A DNA stretch of 64,000 nt from Micromonospora sp. NBRC 110009 (GTDB taxonomy: Bacteria > Actinomycetota > Actinomycetes > Mycobacteriales > Micromonosporaceae). The stretch spans positions 3,534,001-3,598,000 of the forward strand of contig NZ_CP130427.1 of assembly GCF_030518795.1 (NCBI RefSeq), written 5' to 3'. Shown in pieces: positions 16,573 through 25,438 of the stretch. A program made the translations under genes and the position numbers. Position 1 is the first letter of the stretch. Every line of letters begins with the position of its first letter. A model generated the notes under the pieces. That model was given only the letters and a program-made list of their open reading frames with translations, did no database searches and had not been told where the DNA came from.

Positions 16573-17703
16573 TCAGGGCTGCGGGCCCAGCCAGTCCAGG
16601 CAGACCGCCACCGCGTCGTCGACCAGGTCGCCCGCGACGAAGGCGCGCAGGTCGCCGATCAGCGACCGGACCGCGTCCAGCGGTTCCATCGGCCCGGTGC
16701 GCCGGAGGAAGCGGTCCAGCGCGGTCTCGCCGTACCGGAGCTGGTGGGCGGTGGCGTCGACGACCCCGTCGCTGACCACGAAGAGCCGGTCGCCGGGGTG
16801 GAGCTGGAACTGCTGCTCCCGGTAGTCGGTGTCCTCGAACATGCCGAGCGGGAACTGCTTCTCCAGGATCTGCTCGGTCACCTCGCCCTCGCGCAGCAGC
16901 AACAGCCGCGGCGAGCCCGCGTCGACAACCGTCATCGTCCCGGACGCCAGGTGCAGCTCCAGCAGCAGCGCGGAGAGGTGCTGCTCGCCCCGGTGCATCG
17001 CGTAGATCGCCTGGTCGGTCAGGGCGGCCTGGTCGGCCAGGGCCAGCTCGGCCCGGCGGGCGTTGCGCAGCGCGTGGATGGCCAGCGAGGTGAGCATGGA
17101 GGCCTCCACCCCCTCACCGGAGCCGTTGATCACGGCGAGCCAGAGCCGGCGGCTGTCGTCGGACCAGTCGAAGCTGTCCCCCCGCACGGCGTACGCCGGC
17201 TCGAGTTGCCCGGCGAGCCGGAACGACGGGCGGAGCCGGCTCCGGCCGGGCAGCAGCTCCCACTGGATCTCGGCGGCCAGCGTCAGCCGGCGGTCGCGTC
17301 GGGCGGTCACGTACGCGTCGGTGGTGGGGGTGACGGCGGCCAGCTCGTGGCCGAGCGCGGTGGCGATCGCGTCCAGCTCCCGGAGGGCGGCCGGGTCGTC
17401 CGGCATCGGCGTGAGCCGGAGCACCCCGCGCCGCTCACCGCGCATCCCGACCGGGAACCAGCCGGTGTCCTCCGAGACGATCGGCTCCTGGTGGTCGAAG
17501 CAGCGCCAGGCGGGGTGACCGGGGCCGGTGATCCCCTCGCCGCCGTCCAGCGGCAGCAGCACCGCCAACCGGTAGTCGACCTGGTAGAGCTCGGTGCGCG
17601 TGATGCCGTACGACCGCTCCAGCTCGGCGGCGAGCCGATCGAGAAGCAGGTCCGCCGGCGCCGCGGCGAGGGTCCGGCGCGCCCGATCCTCCGGTCCACT
17701 CAT
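16573..17703 (-). CDS. SpoIIE-type PP2C phosphatase with one altered metal-site residue
   Basis: A 376-residue protein. The N-terminal 140 residues look like a degenerate sensor region and the C-terminal 230 residues are a SpoIIE/RsbU-type PPM Ser/Thr phosphatase. Motifs present are RGDSFDW (for GGDFYDxF), VSDGVVDA (for TDGVTEA) and the terminal DDAVAV. The normally invariant Asp of the DVSGKG-type motif is Asn here (VINGSGEG), which should weaken one metal ligand, so activity is uncertain. Such phosphatases usually act on anti-sigma-factor antagonists. It is transcribed away from the MarR gene, with 56 bp between the starts, so the two probably share a control region. Confidence 0.82.
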   Translation of the reverse strand: MSGPEDRARRTLAAAPADLLLDRLAAELERSYGITRTELYQVDYRLAVLLPLDGGEGITGPGHPAWRCFDHQEPIVSEDTGWFPVGMRGERRGVLRLTPMPDDPAALRELDAIATALGHELAAVTPTTDAYVTARRDRRLTLAAEIQWELLPGRSRLRPSFRLAGQLEPAYAVRGDSFDWSDDSRRLWLAVINGSGEGVEASMLTSLAIHALRNARRAELALADQAALTDQAIYAMHRGEQHLSALLLELHLASGTMTVVDAGSPRLLLLREGEVTEQILEKQFPLGMFEDTDYREQQFQLHPGDRLFVVSDGVVDATAHQLRYGETALDRFLRRTGPMEPLDAVRSLIGDLRAFVAGDLVDDAVAVCLDWLGPQP

Positions 17704-17759
17704 CTTTGCTCCTTTGCACAGGTCGTCGGCCTGGTATGCCGGGTAGTCTCGGGCCCACC

Positions 17760-18353
17760 ATGGCCGAAGAACGCGGTCCGCACGGACCTGAAGCGAGTAT
17801 GGCCGCCGCCCTGGACGAGGCGGCGGGCACCCTGCTGGCTGTCTGGGAGGCGGCGCGGGAGCGGACGACGAGTCGGCTCTCCGGCGCCCAGTTACGCGCG
17901 GTCATGGTCGTCGAGCAGTACGACGGGATCAACCTGCGCCGCCTCGCCACGCTGACGGACATGCTGCTCTCCTCGGCCAGCCGGCTCTGCGACCGCCTGG
18001 TGGCGGCCGGAATGCTGGAGCGGGAGCCGGGCCGGTACGACCGGCGGGAGATCTCGCTGCACCTCACCCCGGCGGCGACCCGGCTCCTCGCCGAGCTGCG
18101 GGCCGACCGGCGCTACCGGCTGGACCGGATCATGGCCGAGATGAGCGCGGAGGGGCGCGCGGCGCTGCTGCGCGGCATGCGCGAGTTCGACGAGGCCGCG
18201 CGCCGGGGCGAGGCGGCGGCGGACGCCTGGTCGGTCCTCCAGCCCGCCTACGAACGGGTCGCCGAGTCGCCGGGCGAGGCTGGGCGGAGCGCGCTGCCGG
18301 CCGCGTCGGGCGAGACCCCGCCCGGCGAACCGCCGGTGGCCCGTACCGCCTGA
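17760..18353 (+). CDS. MarR-family transcriptional regulator
   Basis: A 197-residue MarR-type winged-helix regulator. The HTH core is visible at about residues 45-110: LSGAQLRAVMVV, then GINLRRLATLTDMLLSSASRLCDRLV (shown in part), then GMLEREPGRYDRREISLHLTPAA, which is the wing with the conserved DRR and LT pattern. The C-terminal 40 residues are a disordered Glu/Pro/Ala tail that is longer than usual. ATG 17760 was chosen because it keeps the N-terminus at family length. It is divergent from the 16573-17703 phosphatase and convergent with the next phosphatase, so it may control either. Its ligand is unknown. Confidence 0.85.
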   Translation: MAEERGPHGPEASMAAALDEAAGTLLAVWEAARERTTSRLSGAQLRAVMVVEQYDGINLRRLATLTDMLLSSASRLCDRLVAAGMLEREPGRYDRREISLHLTPAATRLLAELRADRRYRLDRIMAEMSAEGRAALLRGMREFDEAARRGEAAADAWSVLQPAYERVAESPGEAGRSALPAASGETPPGEPPVARTA

Positions 18354-18427
18354 GCCGCGGGGCCGGTCAGCCGCGATCAGGTCCACCGGCCGGTCCGCCA
18401 CGGTGTCCGACCGGTCCCGGGGGCGCG

Positions 18428-20143
18428 TCAGGCCGGCGTCGGCGCCACGGCCAGCATGGCGATGTCGTCGTGGACCTGCCCGTCGAGCCACTCGTCGACC
18501 AGGCGGAGCAGCCGGTCCACCAGCGCGGCCGGCGGCAGGCCGGCCCCGGCGGCCAGCGCCTGGCGGAGCCGGGCGTCGCCGAACATCTCCAGCTCGGTGG
18601 GGCCGCCCCGGGCCTCGGTCACCCCGTCGGTGTACGCCAGCAGCAGGTCGCCCGCGGCGAGTCTTACCTGGGCCTCGCCGAAGCGGGCGGCGGCCAGCGC
18701 GCCGACCGGCATCCCGCCCACGGCGACCGGCTTGACCGTGCCGCCGGCGCGGACGACCAGCGGGGCGGGATGGCCGCCGCCGGCCACCCGGACCAGCAGC
18801 CCGCCGTCCGGCTCGCGGGTGAGGGTGCCCAGCAGGAGGGTGGTGAACTGGGCCCGGCGGGCCGCCTCCGGCGCGTCCAGGAGCGCCCGGTTGAGCAGCC
18901 CCATGAGCTCCAGTGGGCGCTGCTCGACCAGGCGCAGCGTCTGCAGCGACTGGCGTACCCGGCCGGTCAGCACGGCCGCCCCGACCCCCTTGCCGCAGAC
19001 GTCGCCGAGGGCGAAGAGCGCGCCCGGCCCGGTGGGGAAGAGGTCGTAGAAGTCACCGCCGATGCGCAGGCGGTCGCCGGCCGCCCGGTAGCCGCCGGCC
19101 AGGGTCATGCCGGCCACCGGCGGCAGCTCCGGCGGGAGGAGGCTGTTCTGCAGGACGCGGGACAGGTGAGCCTGCTCGCCGTAGAGCTCGGCGGTGGCCA
19201 GCGCCGCGCCCGCGCGGGCGGCGAACTCGCGGGCCAGCTCGACCTCCCGCTGCGCGAAGCCGGACCGGTCGGCGCGGCGGACCAGGATCAGCGCCCCGGC
19301 CGGCCCGCCGGCGCCGCGCATCGGGCTGATCAGCAGCGTGCCGGGCCGGCCGAAGCCCTCGGGAAGCACGCCGGCCAGGTCGGCCAGCTCGGCGTCGAGC
19401 CAGGGATCGGGCTCGCCGGCCTCGTCGTCGAACGCCTCGATGAGGCCGGGCACGGCCATCCCCCGGCCGCCGACGCCGATGGCCGGCGCGGGGTCGCCCG
19501 CGGCGTACCGGATCCAGTGCGGCCGGTCCTCGGCCGGGGGCGGCGGGCGGTGCACGACCACGGCGGCGTCGGCCAGGTAGGGGATCGGCAGGGTGACGGC
19601 GGCCCGCAGGGTCTGCTCCCGGTCCAGGGAGAGCCCGAGCCGGCTGCCGGCCTGGGCGAGGAACGCGGTGCGGGACCGCTCGGCCAGCAGCGCGTCGGCG
19701 CGGGCCTGCTCCTCGGTGACGTCCCGCACGTACCAGCCGCAGCGCCCGCCGGCCAGGCCGCGGCGGAGGCCGTGCAGCCGCCGGCCGTGGTGCTCGGCGT
19801 CGAACGTGTCGCCGCCCTCGCGGACGGCCCGGGCCAGTGCGGGCACCGCACAGCGGGCCAGGTCCACGCCGGGGGAGAGCTCGGGGAGGAACGCGCCGGC
19901 CATCGCGTTGACCAGGGTCACCACCCCGGCCTGGTCGGTGGTCACGACCGCCTCGGCGAGCCCGTCGAGCAGCTCACGGGCGAGGCGGGAGTCGGCCGGC
20001 AGCGCGTTCTGGGCGGTCCGGTGGACCCGGGGTCGGGCAGCCTGACCGCTGGCCGCCCCGGCGACACCGCCCCGGCGGGACGTCGTCACCGCAGGTCGCC
20101 GGGCGCCCCGGTGGGTCCACCTCTGCGCATGCTGTCGGTGCAC
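18428..20143 (-). CDS. PAS-GAF SpoIIE-type phosphatase
   Basis: A protein of up to 571 residues. It has an N-terminal disordered region (1-50), a PAS domain (about 52-150, LLDGLAEAVVTTDQAGVV), a GAF domain (about 165-335) and a PPM/SpoIIE phosphatase domain (about 350-565). All phosphatase metal motifs are intact: IGGDFYDLF, GDVCGKGVGAA, GGGHPAPLV, YTDGVTEARGG and the terminal HDDIAMLAV. It is likely a soluble stress or light/redox-type sensor acting on a partner-switching pathway. The start is uncertain. GTG 20143 opens the frame, but a 14-codon leader ORF (ATG 20128) with a GAGGAG site ends across a GTG at 20089, so the true start may be 20089 by coupling. Confidence 0.83.
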   Translation of the reverse strand: MHRQHAQRWTHRGARRPAVTTSRRGGVAGAASGQAARPRVHRTAQNALPADSRLARELLDGLAEAVVTTDQAGVVTLVNAMAGAFLPELSPGVDLARCAVPALARAVREGGDTFDAEHHGRRLHGLRRGLAGGRCGWYVRDVTEEQARADALLAERSRTAFLAQAGSRLGLSLDREQTLRAAVTLPIPYLADAAVVVHRPPPPAEDRPHWIRYAAGDPAPAIGVGGRGMAVPGLIEAFDDEAGEPDPWLDAELADLAGVLPEGFGRPGTLLISPMRGAGGPAGALILVRRADRSGFAQREVELAREFAARAGAALATAELYGEQAHLSRVLQNSLLPPELPPVAGMTLAGGYRAAGDRLRIGGDFYDLFPTGPGALFALGDVCGKGVGAAVLTGRVRQSLQTLRLVEQRPLELMGLLNRALLDAPEAARRAQFTTLLLGTLTREPDGGLLVRVAGGGHPAPLVVRAGGTVKPVAVGGMPVGALAAARFGEAQVRLAAGDLLLAYTDGVTEARGGPTELEMFGDARLRQALAAGAGLPPAALVDRLLRLVDEWLDGQVHDDIAMLAVAPTPA

Positions 20144-20218
20144 TCCTCGGTCGCCGGCCGGTTGCCTGCGGCCCAGCGTACCGAGCAGGGCCGCCGCTCG
20201 CCCACGGAGGAAGGCGGG

Positions 20219-21448
20219 TCAGCCGGATCGCGCCAGCCAGCCGACCGGGCGGTCGACGATGCGGCGGACCACCGACGCGGCGCCACCGACGGCCGCGGAC
20301 TGCGGGCCGAGCGCCGCCGGTCGGACCGTGATCGGTGACCACGCGGCGGTCAGCACCCGCCGGGAGACCTCCGCGACCACCGGTGGGCAGAGCCACGGAG
20401 CCAGTGGCGCGTATCCGCCGCCGAGCACCACGGTGTCCAGATCCAGCAGGTTCACCACGCCCGCCACGGCCACGCCGAGGGCGGTGCCGGCGTCCGCCAG
20501 GGCGGTCAGGGTGGCCGGGTCACCGGCCCGGGCGAGGTCGGCCAGCCGGGTCGCGGCGGTGTCGGCGGGCAGCTCCGCCCCGGCCAGCCCGGCGGCGGCG
20601 AGGATGGCCTCCTGGCCCGCGTACCGCTCCAGGCAGCCCTGGCCGCCGCAGCGGCAGGGCCGGCCGCGCGGGTCCACCGGCAGGTGACCGATCTCGCCGC
20701 TCCACCCGCGCGCGCCGCGGTAGAGGACCCCGTCGAGCACGATCCCGGCGCCGATGCCGATCTCGCCGGTGACGTGCAGGAAGCTGGCCGACCCGGGCGG
20801 GCCGGCGTGCAGCTCACCGAGGGCGGCCAGGTTGGCCTCGTTGTCGACCACCAGCGGCGGGATCCCGTCCACCGGCTCGGCCAGCCGATGCCCGGCGAGC
20901 AGCCGGGGGACGTCCACGTCCCGCCAGCCGAGGTTGGGCGCGAGGCGGACCAGGCCGCCGTCGCCGACCAGGCCGGGCACGGCGAGCGTCGCGCCGGCCA
21001 GGGTCAGCCCGGCGCGGACGGCCGCGGTCCGGGCCTCCGCGGCGAGCGCGGCCAGCCGGGCCAGCGCGTCGGCGGGGGAGACCGGGCGCAGGTCGGCCCG
21101 CCGCACCGCGTGGTGGCGTACCGCGCCGGTCAGGTCGACCACGCAGGCGGCCAGGTAGTCGACGTTGATCTCCAGCCCGAGCCCGGCCGGGCCGTCCCCG
21201 GACAGCACCAGGCCGCGGGCGGGCCGCCCGGCCCCGGTACGCGGCGCGGGCTCCGCCTCGGCGACCAGCCGGCCGGCGATCAGGTCGTCGACCACGGCCG
21301 AGACGGTGGCCCGGGTCAGCCCGGTCCCGGCGGCGATCTCGGCGCGGGACGGCGGTCGGTCGGCGGCGGCGATCCGCCGGAGCACCACGGCGAGGTTGAG
21401 CTCGCGGAGGCTGCCCTGCCGGACCGCCCCGGTGCTGGCGCTGGTCAC
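20219..21448 (-). CDS. xylR: ROK-family xylose repressor XylR
   Basis: A 409-residue ROK protein with an N-terminal winged helix-turn-helix (residues 12-75, [22 protein letters not shown]) and a sugar-kinase-like ROK domain. The ROK zinc motif is present ([10 protein letters not shown]), along with [11 protein letters not shown] and GEIGHL. It lies head-to-head with xylA-xylB, the usual place for the xylose repressor, which releases DNA when xylose binds. The GTG at 21448 gives the family-typical N-terminus ([18 protein letters not shown]). ATG 21475 and 21466 are in frame, but the first lies inside the proposed operator and neither has a good ribosome site. Confidence 0.88.
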   Translation of the reverse strand: MTSASTGAVRQGSLRELNLAVVLRRIAAADRPPSRAEIAAGTGLTRATVSAVVDDLIAGRLVAEAEPAPRTGAGRPARGLVLSGDGPAGLGLEINVDYLAACVVDLTGAVRHHAVRRADLRPVSPADALARLAALAAEARTAAVRAGLTLAGATLAVPGLVGDGGLVRLAPNLGWRDVDVPRLLAGHRLAEPVDGIPPLVVDNEANLAALGELHAGPPGSASFLHVTGEIGIGAGIVLDGVLYRGARGWSGEIGHLPVDPRGRPCRCGGQGCLERYAGQEAILAAAGLAGAELPADTAATRLADLARAGDPATLTALADAGTALGVAVAGVVNLLDLDTVVLGGGYAPLAPWLCPPVVAEVSRRVLTAAWSPITVRPAALGPQSAAVGGAASVVRRIVDRPVGWLARSG

Positions 21449-21474
21449 CCCTTGACACTGCCACATCGCCGCCA

Positions 21475-21498
21475 TTTAATTCAACCACTGAACAAATT
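21475..21498. promoter_or_regulatory. Candidate XylR operator between xylR and xylA
   Basis: An AT-rich imperfect palindrome stands out in GC-rich surroundings. Its core is TTCA-ACCAC-TGAA, extended outward to TTTAATTCA on the left and TGAACAAAT on the right. It lies midway between the divergent genes, 28 bp before the xylA start codon. XylR operators elsewhere are also AT-rich dyads with TTCA/TGAA-like or TTTGTT/AACAAA arms. Confidence 0.6.
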
Positions 21499-21525
21499 TG
21501 GCGACGACACCACCGGAGGTCTGCC

Positions 21526-22713
21526 ATGGCGCCCCGTCCCACCCCCGCCGACAAGTTCTCCTTCGGTCTCTGGACGGTGGGCTGGCAGGCCCGTGACCCG
21601 TTCGGCGACGCGACCCGGCCCGCGCTGGACGCCGTCGAGGCGGTCCACCGGCTCGCCGAGCTCGGCGCGTACGGGATCACCTTCCACGACGACGACCTGA
21701 TCCCCTTCGGGGCGGACGCCGCCACCCGCGACGCCCACCTGACCCGGTTCCGCAAGGCCCTCGACGAGACCGGCCTGGTCGTCCCGATGGTCACCACCAA
21801 CCTCTTCACCCACCCGGTCTTCAAGGACGGCGGCTTCACCAGCAACGACCGCGACGTCCGCCGCTACGCCCTGCGCAAGGTGCTGCGCAACGTCGACCTC
21901 GCCGCCGAGCTGGGCGCCCGCACCTTCGTGATGTGGGGCGGCCGGGAGGGCGCCGAGTACGACCTGGCCAAGGACATCCGCGCCGCGCTGGACCGCTACC
22001 GGGAGGCCGTCGACCTGCTCTGCCAGTACGTCGTCGACCAGGGCTACGACCTGCGCTTCGCCATCGAGCCCAAGCCGAACGAGCCGCGCGGCGACATCCT
22101 GCTCCCCACCGTCGGCCACGCGCTGGCGTTCATCTCCACCCTGGCCCGCCCCGAGCTGGTCGGGCTGAACCCCGAGGTCGGGCACGAGCAGATGGCCGGG
22201 CTGAACTTCGCGCACGGCATCGCCCAGGCGCTCTGGCAGGGCAAACTCTTCCACATCGACCTCAACGGCCAGCGAGGCATCAAGTACGACCAGGACCTGG
22301 TCTTCGGCCACGGCGACCTGCTCAACTCGTTCGCCCTGGTCGACCTGCTCGAGCACGGCGGCCCGAACGGCGGCCCCGGGTACGACGGGCCCCGGCACTT
22401 CGACTACAAGCCCTCCCGCACCGAGGACATGACCGGGGTGTGGGCGTCGGCGGAGGCGAACATGCGGACCTACCTGCTGCTCAAGGAGCGGGCCGCGGCG
22501 TTCCGGGCCGACCCGGAGGTGGCCGAGGCCCTGGCGGCCAGCAAGGTCACCGACCTGGCCACCCCGACCCTCAACGCCGGCGAGGGCTACGCCGAGCTGC
22601 TCGCCGACCGGTCCGCGTTCGAGGAGTTCGACCCGGAGGCGGCCGGCGCGAAGGGCTTCGGCTTCGTCCGGCTCAACCAGCTCGCCGTCGAGCACCTGCT
22701 CGGCGCGCGCTGA
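21526..22713 (+). CDS. xylA: Xylose isomerase XylA
   Basis: A 395-residue xylose isomerase of the short actinobacterial class, converting D-xylose to D-xylulose. It has catalytic His54 in TFHDDDL, Trp in MWGGREG, metal ligands in [13 protein letters not shown] and [11 protein letters not shown], and LFHIDLNGQ and [11 protein letters not shown] near the C-terminal side of the barrel. A GGAGG ribosome site precedes the ATG. It is the first gene of xylAB, divergent from xylR with the operator between them. Length and motifs are complete. Confidence 0.97.
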   Translation: MAPRPTPADKFSFGLWTVGWQARDPFGDATRPALDAVEAVHRLAELGAYGITFHDDDLIPFGADAATRDAHLTRFRKALDETGLVVPMVTTNLFTHPVFKDGGFTSNDRDVRRYALRKVLRNVDLAAELGARTFVMWGGREGAEYDLAKDIRAALDRYREAVDLLCQYVVDQGYDLRFAIEPKPNEPRGDILLPTVGHALAFISTLARPELVGLNPEVGHEQMAGLNFAHGIAQALWQGKLFHIDLNGQRGIKYDQDLVFGHGDLLNSFALVDLLEHGGPNGGPGYDGPRHFDYKPSRTEDMTGVWASAEANMRTYLLLKERAAAFRADPEVAEALAASKVTDLATPTLNAGEGYAELLADRSAFEEFDPEAAGAKGFGFVRLNQLAVEHLLGAR

Positions 22714-22724
22714 GGCGGCCCGCC

Positions 22725-24260
22725 ATGCCGCTCGTCGCCGGCATCGACTCGTCCACCCAGTCCTGCAAGGTGGTGATCCGGGACGCGGAGACCGGCGCGC
22801 TGGTCCGGCAGGGCCGCGCGCCGCACCCCGAGGGCACCGAGGTCGACCCGCTCGCCTGGTGGGACGCCCTGCTCGCGGCCGTCGCCGAGGCCGGCGGGCT
22901 GGCCGACGTGGCCGCCGTCGCGGTCGGCGGCCAGCAGCACGGCATGGTCTGTCTGGACGAGTCGGGGCAGGTGGTCCGTCCGGCGCTGCTGTGGAACGAC
23001 ACCCGTTCCGCCGACGCCGCCCGCGAGCTGGTCGAGGAGGCCGGCGGCGGGGAGGCGGGCCGCCGGTTCTGGGCCGAGGCGACCGGCTCGGTGCCGGTGG
23101 CCAGCTTCACCGCCACCAAGCTGCGCTGGCTGGCCCGGCACGAGCCGGCGAACGCCGACCGGGTGGCCGCCGTCTGCCTGCCGCACGACTGGCTCACCTG
23201 GCGGCTGGCCGGCGCCCCCGGCCTGGCGGCGCTGCGCACCGACCGGGGTGACGCCAGCGGCACTGGCTACTGGTCGCCCCGGACCGGGGAGTACCGCCTC
23301 GACCTGCTGGAACGCGCCTTCGGGCGGCGGGTCGAGGTGCCCGTCGTGCTCGGTCCGGGCGAGGTGGCCGGCTACCTCGACCCGGCGGCCCTCGGCGGCG
23401 GCCCGAGCGGCACCGGCCCGGCCGACGGTGCGGGGTCCGGTGCCGTCGGCCGGGTCCTGCTCGGCCCGGGCACCGGGGACAACGCCGCCGCCGCGCTGGG
23501 CGCCGGGGCCGGCCCGGGGGACGTGGTCGTCTCGATCGGCACCTCGGGCACCGTCTTCGCGGTGGCCGACGGTCCCGCCGCCGACCCGACCGGGGCGGTG
23601 GCCGGCTTCGCCGACGCCACCGGCCGGTTCCTGCCGCTGGTCTGCACGCTCAACGCGGCCCGGGTGCTGGACTCCGCCGCGACCCTGCTCGGGGTCGGCC
23701 TCGACGAGCTGAGCGAGCTGGCCCTGGCGGCCCCGCCCGGCGCGGACGGGCTGGTCATGGTGCCGTACCTCGAGGGGGAGCGGACCCCGGACCGGCCCAC
23801 CGCCACCGGCGCCCTGCACGGCCTCACCCTGGGCACCTCGACCCCGGCCCACCTGGCCCGGGCCGCCGTCGAGGGCATGCTCTGCGCCCTGGCCGACGGT
23901 CTCGACGCGCTGGTCGCGCAGGGCGCCCGCGCCGACCGGATCATCCTGGTCGGCGGCGGGGCCAGGTCCGCCGCCGTGCGACGGATCGCCCCGGAGGTCT
24001 TCGGCCGCCCCGTGGTCGTGCCGCCGCCCGGGGAGTATGTCGCCGACGGGGCGGCCCGCCAGGCCGCCTGGGTCGCCCTGGGCGGGGAGGCGCCGCCCAC
24101 CTGGTCGGTCGGCCAGACCGAGGAGTACGCGGCGGACGACGGCTCCAGGTCGCGGCGCGGCGTCAGCCGCGCCGAGCTGGAGTCGTCGCCCGTCCCCACT
24201 GTCCGCGAACGCTACGCCCGGGCCCGCGAGCTGGTGGTGGACCGGCAGGCCGGCGGGTAA
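22725..24260 (+). CDS. xylB: Xylulokinase XylB
   Basis: A 511-residue FGGY-family kinase that phosphorylates D-xylulose to xylulose 5-phosphate. It shows the N-terminal phosphate loop [37 protein letters not shown], the catalytic [13 protein letters not shown] region and the C-terminal VGGGARS adenosine motif. The ATG lies 11 bp after the xylA stop, so it is co-transcribed. Together with xylA it feeds xylose into the pentose phosphate pathway. The frame stays open well upstream, but that part only shadows xylA. Confidence 0.96.
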   Translation: MPLVAGIDSSTQSCKVVIRDAETGALVRQGRAPHPEGTEVDPLAWWDALLAAVAEAGGLADVAAVAVGGQQHGMVCLDESGQVVRPALLWNDTRSADAARELVEEAGGGEAGRRFWAEATGSVPVASFTATKLRWLARHEPANADRVAAVCLPHDWLTWRLAGAPGLAALRTDRGDASGTGYWSPRTGEYRLDLLERAFGRRVEVPVVLGPGEVAGYLDPAALGGGPSGTGPADGAGSGAVGRVLLGPGTGDNAAAALGAGAGPGDVVVSIGTSGTVFAVADGPAADPTGAVAGFADATGRFLPLVCTLNAARVLDSAATLLGVGLDELSELALAAPPGADGLVMVPYLEGERTPDRPTATGALHGLTLGTSTPAHLARAAVEGMLCALADGLDALVAQGARADRIILVGGGARSAAVRRIAPEVFGRPVVVPPPGEYVADGAARQAAWVALGGEAPPTWSVGQTEEYAADDGSRSRRGVSRAELESSPVPTVRERYARARELVVDRQAGG

Positions 24261-24301
24261 ACGGCTGTACGGGCGGTGCCCGCACTCGCGATCATGGAGG
24301 G

Positions 24302-25390
24302 ATGCGCACCGCCCCCGCCGGCCCCGCCCTGCCCTCGGTCCTCCAGTACGACGATTCGGACACCCCCTGCGACGTGATCGACGCGCTGGCCCTGGCCGAC
24401 TTCGTCACGGGCCGGCATCCGTGGGCGCGGACCGTACGGCTGTCCCGGCTGCGGCGGGACGCGGCGCTGACTCCCGCCGACGCGCGGGTGCTGCGGACCG
24501 CCGTCGAACATCGGCAGCGGTACCGGCTGCTCGCCGGGGAGGGCTGGACCGCGCGGGTGGTGACCTGGAACGGCCGGTCCGGCGAGGTGACGGTGACCGC
24601 GGTGAGCGACGAGGTCGGCCAGGCGGCGCTGGACCGGATCGTGGACGGCGCCGCCGAACCCGATGACCCGGACACCGGGCGGATCGGGTTCTGGCACCAC
24701 GATCCCCGACGCGGTGCCCAACGGGACGTGCGGTCGATCGTGGCGCCGGAGTGGACGGCGATCCGGAGCAACTACGCCGCGCAGGCGGGTGCCGCTCTGG
24801 ATCGACTGATGGGCGTCACGCCGGAGGACATCTTGGGCCGGTTGGTGCTGCTGCACGGCGCACCGGGCACCGGCAAGACCACCGCGCTGCGCGCGCTCGC
24901 CCGGCAGTGGCGCGACTGGTGCCAGGTCGACGCCGTCCTCGATCCGGACGTGCTCTTCGCCGACGCGGCGTACCTCTCCGAGATCGCGGTGGGGGACGAC
25001 GACGAGGAGGGTGGCGCGGGACGCCGCTGGCGGCTGCTGATCCTGGAGGACTGCGACGAGCTGATCCGGGGCGAGGCCAAGCAGGCGGCCGGACAGGCGC
25101 TGTCCCGGCTGCTCAACCTCACCGACGGGCTGCTTGGCCAGGGCCGCGAGGTGCTGGTGGCGATCACCACCAACGAGGACCTGGCCCGGCTGCACCCGGC
25201 CGTTACGCGGCCCGGCCGCTGCCTGGCCCGGATCGAGGTCGGCCCGCTGTCGTACGGGGAGGCGACCGACTGGCTCGGCACCTCGGCGGGCGTCCCGGCG
25301 CAGGGCGCCACTCTGGCGGAGCTCTACGCGCTGCGTGCCGGCACCGTCCCGGCCGGGGCCGTGCCGGTCGAGATCGGCGGTTACCTCTGA
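24302..25390 (+). CDS. DUF5925 / AAA-family ATPase
   Basis: A 362-residue protein with an N-terminal DUF5925 region (about 1-160; VIDALALADFVTGRHPWARTV is characteristic in short pieces) and a C-terminal AAA ATPase domain. The ATPase has Walker A GAPGTGKTT, Walker B LLILEDCDEL, a sensor-1-like ITTNEDL and an arginine-finger-like RPGRC. This two-part architecture is frequent in Micromonospora and Streptomyces. Its cellular job is unknown to me; remodelling of a protein partner is the general expectation for the AAA fold. The GGAGGG site lies 3 bases before the ATG, which is tight. Confidence 0.78.
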   Translation: MRTAPAGPALPSVLQYDDSDTPCDVIDALALADFVTGRHPWARTVRLSRLRRDAALTPADARVLRTAVEHRQRYRLLAGEGWTARVVTWNGRSGEVTVTAVSDEVGQAALDRIVDGAAEPDDPDTGRIGFWHHDPRRGAQRDVRSIVAPEWTAIRSNYAAQAGAALDRLMGVTPEDILGRLVLLHGAPGTGKTTALRALARQWRDWCQVDAVLDPDVLFADAAYLSEIAVGDDDEEGGAGRRWRLLILEDCDELIRGEAKQAAGQALSRLLNLTDGLLGQGREVLVAITTNEDLARLHPAVTRPGRCLARIEVGPLSYGEATDWLGTSAGVPAQGATLAELYALRAGTVPAGAVPVEIGGYL

Positions 25391-25438
25391 AGCGGGGTCG
25401 TCATCCGGCCGTGATCTGTACCTGATTTGCTGCCGGGC

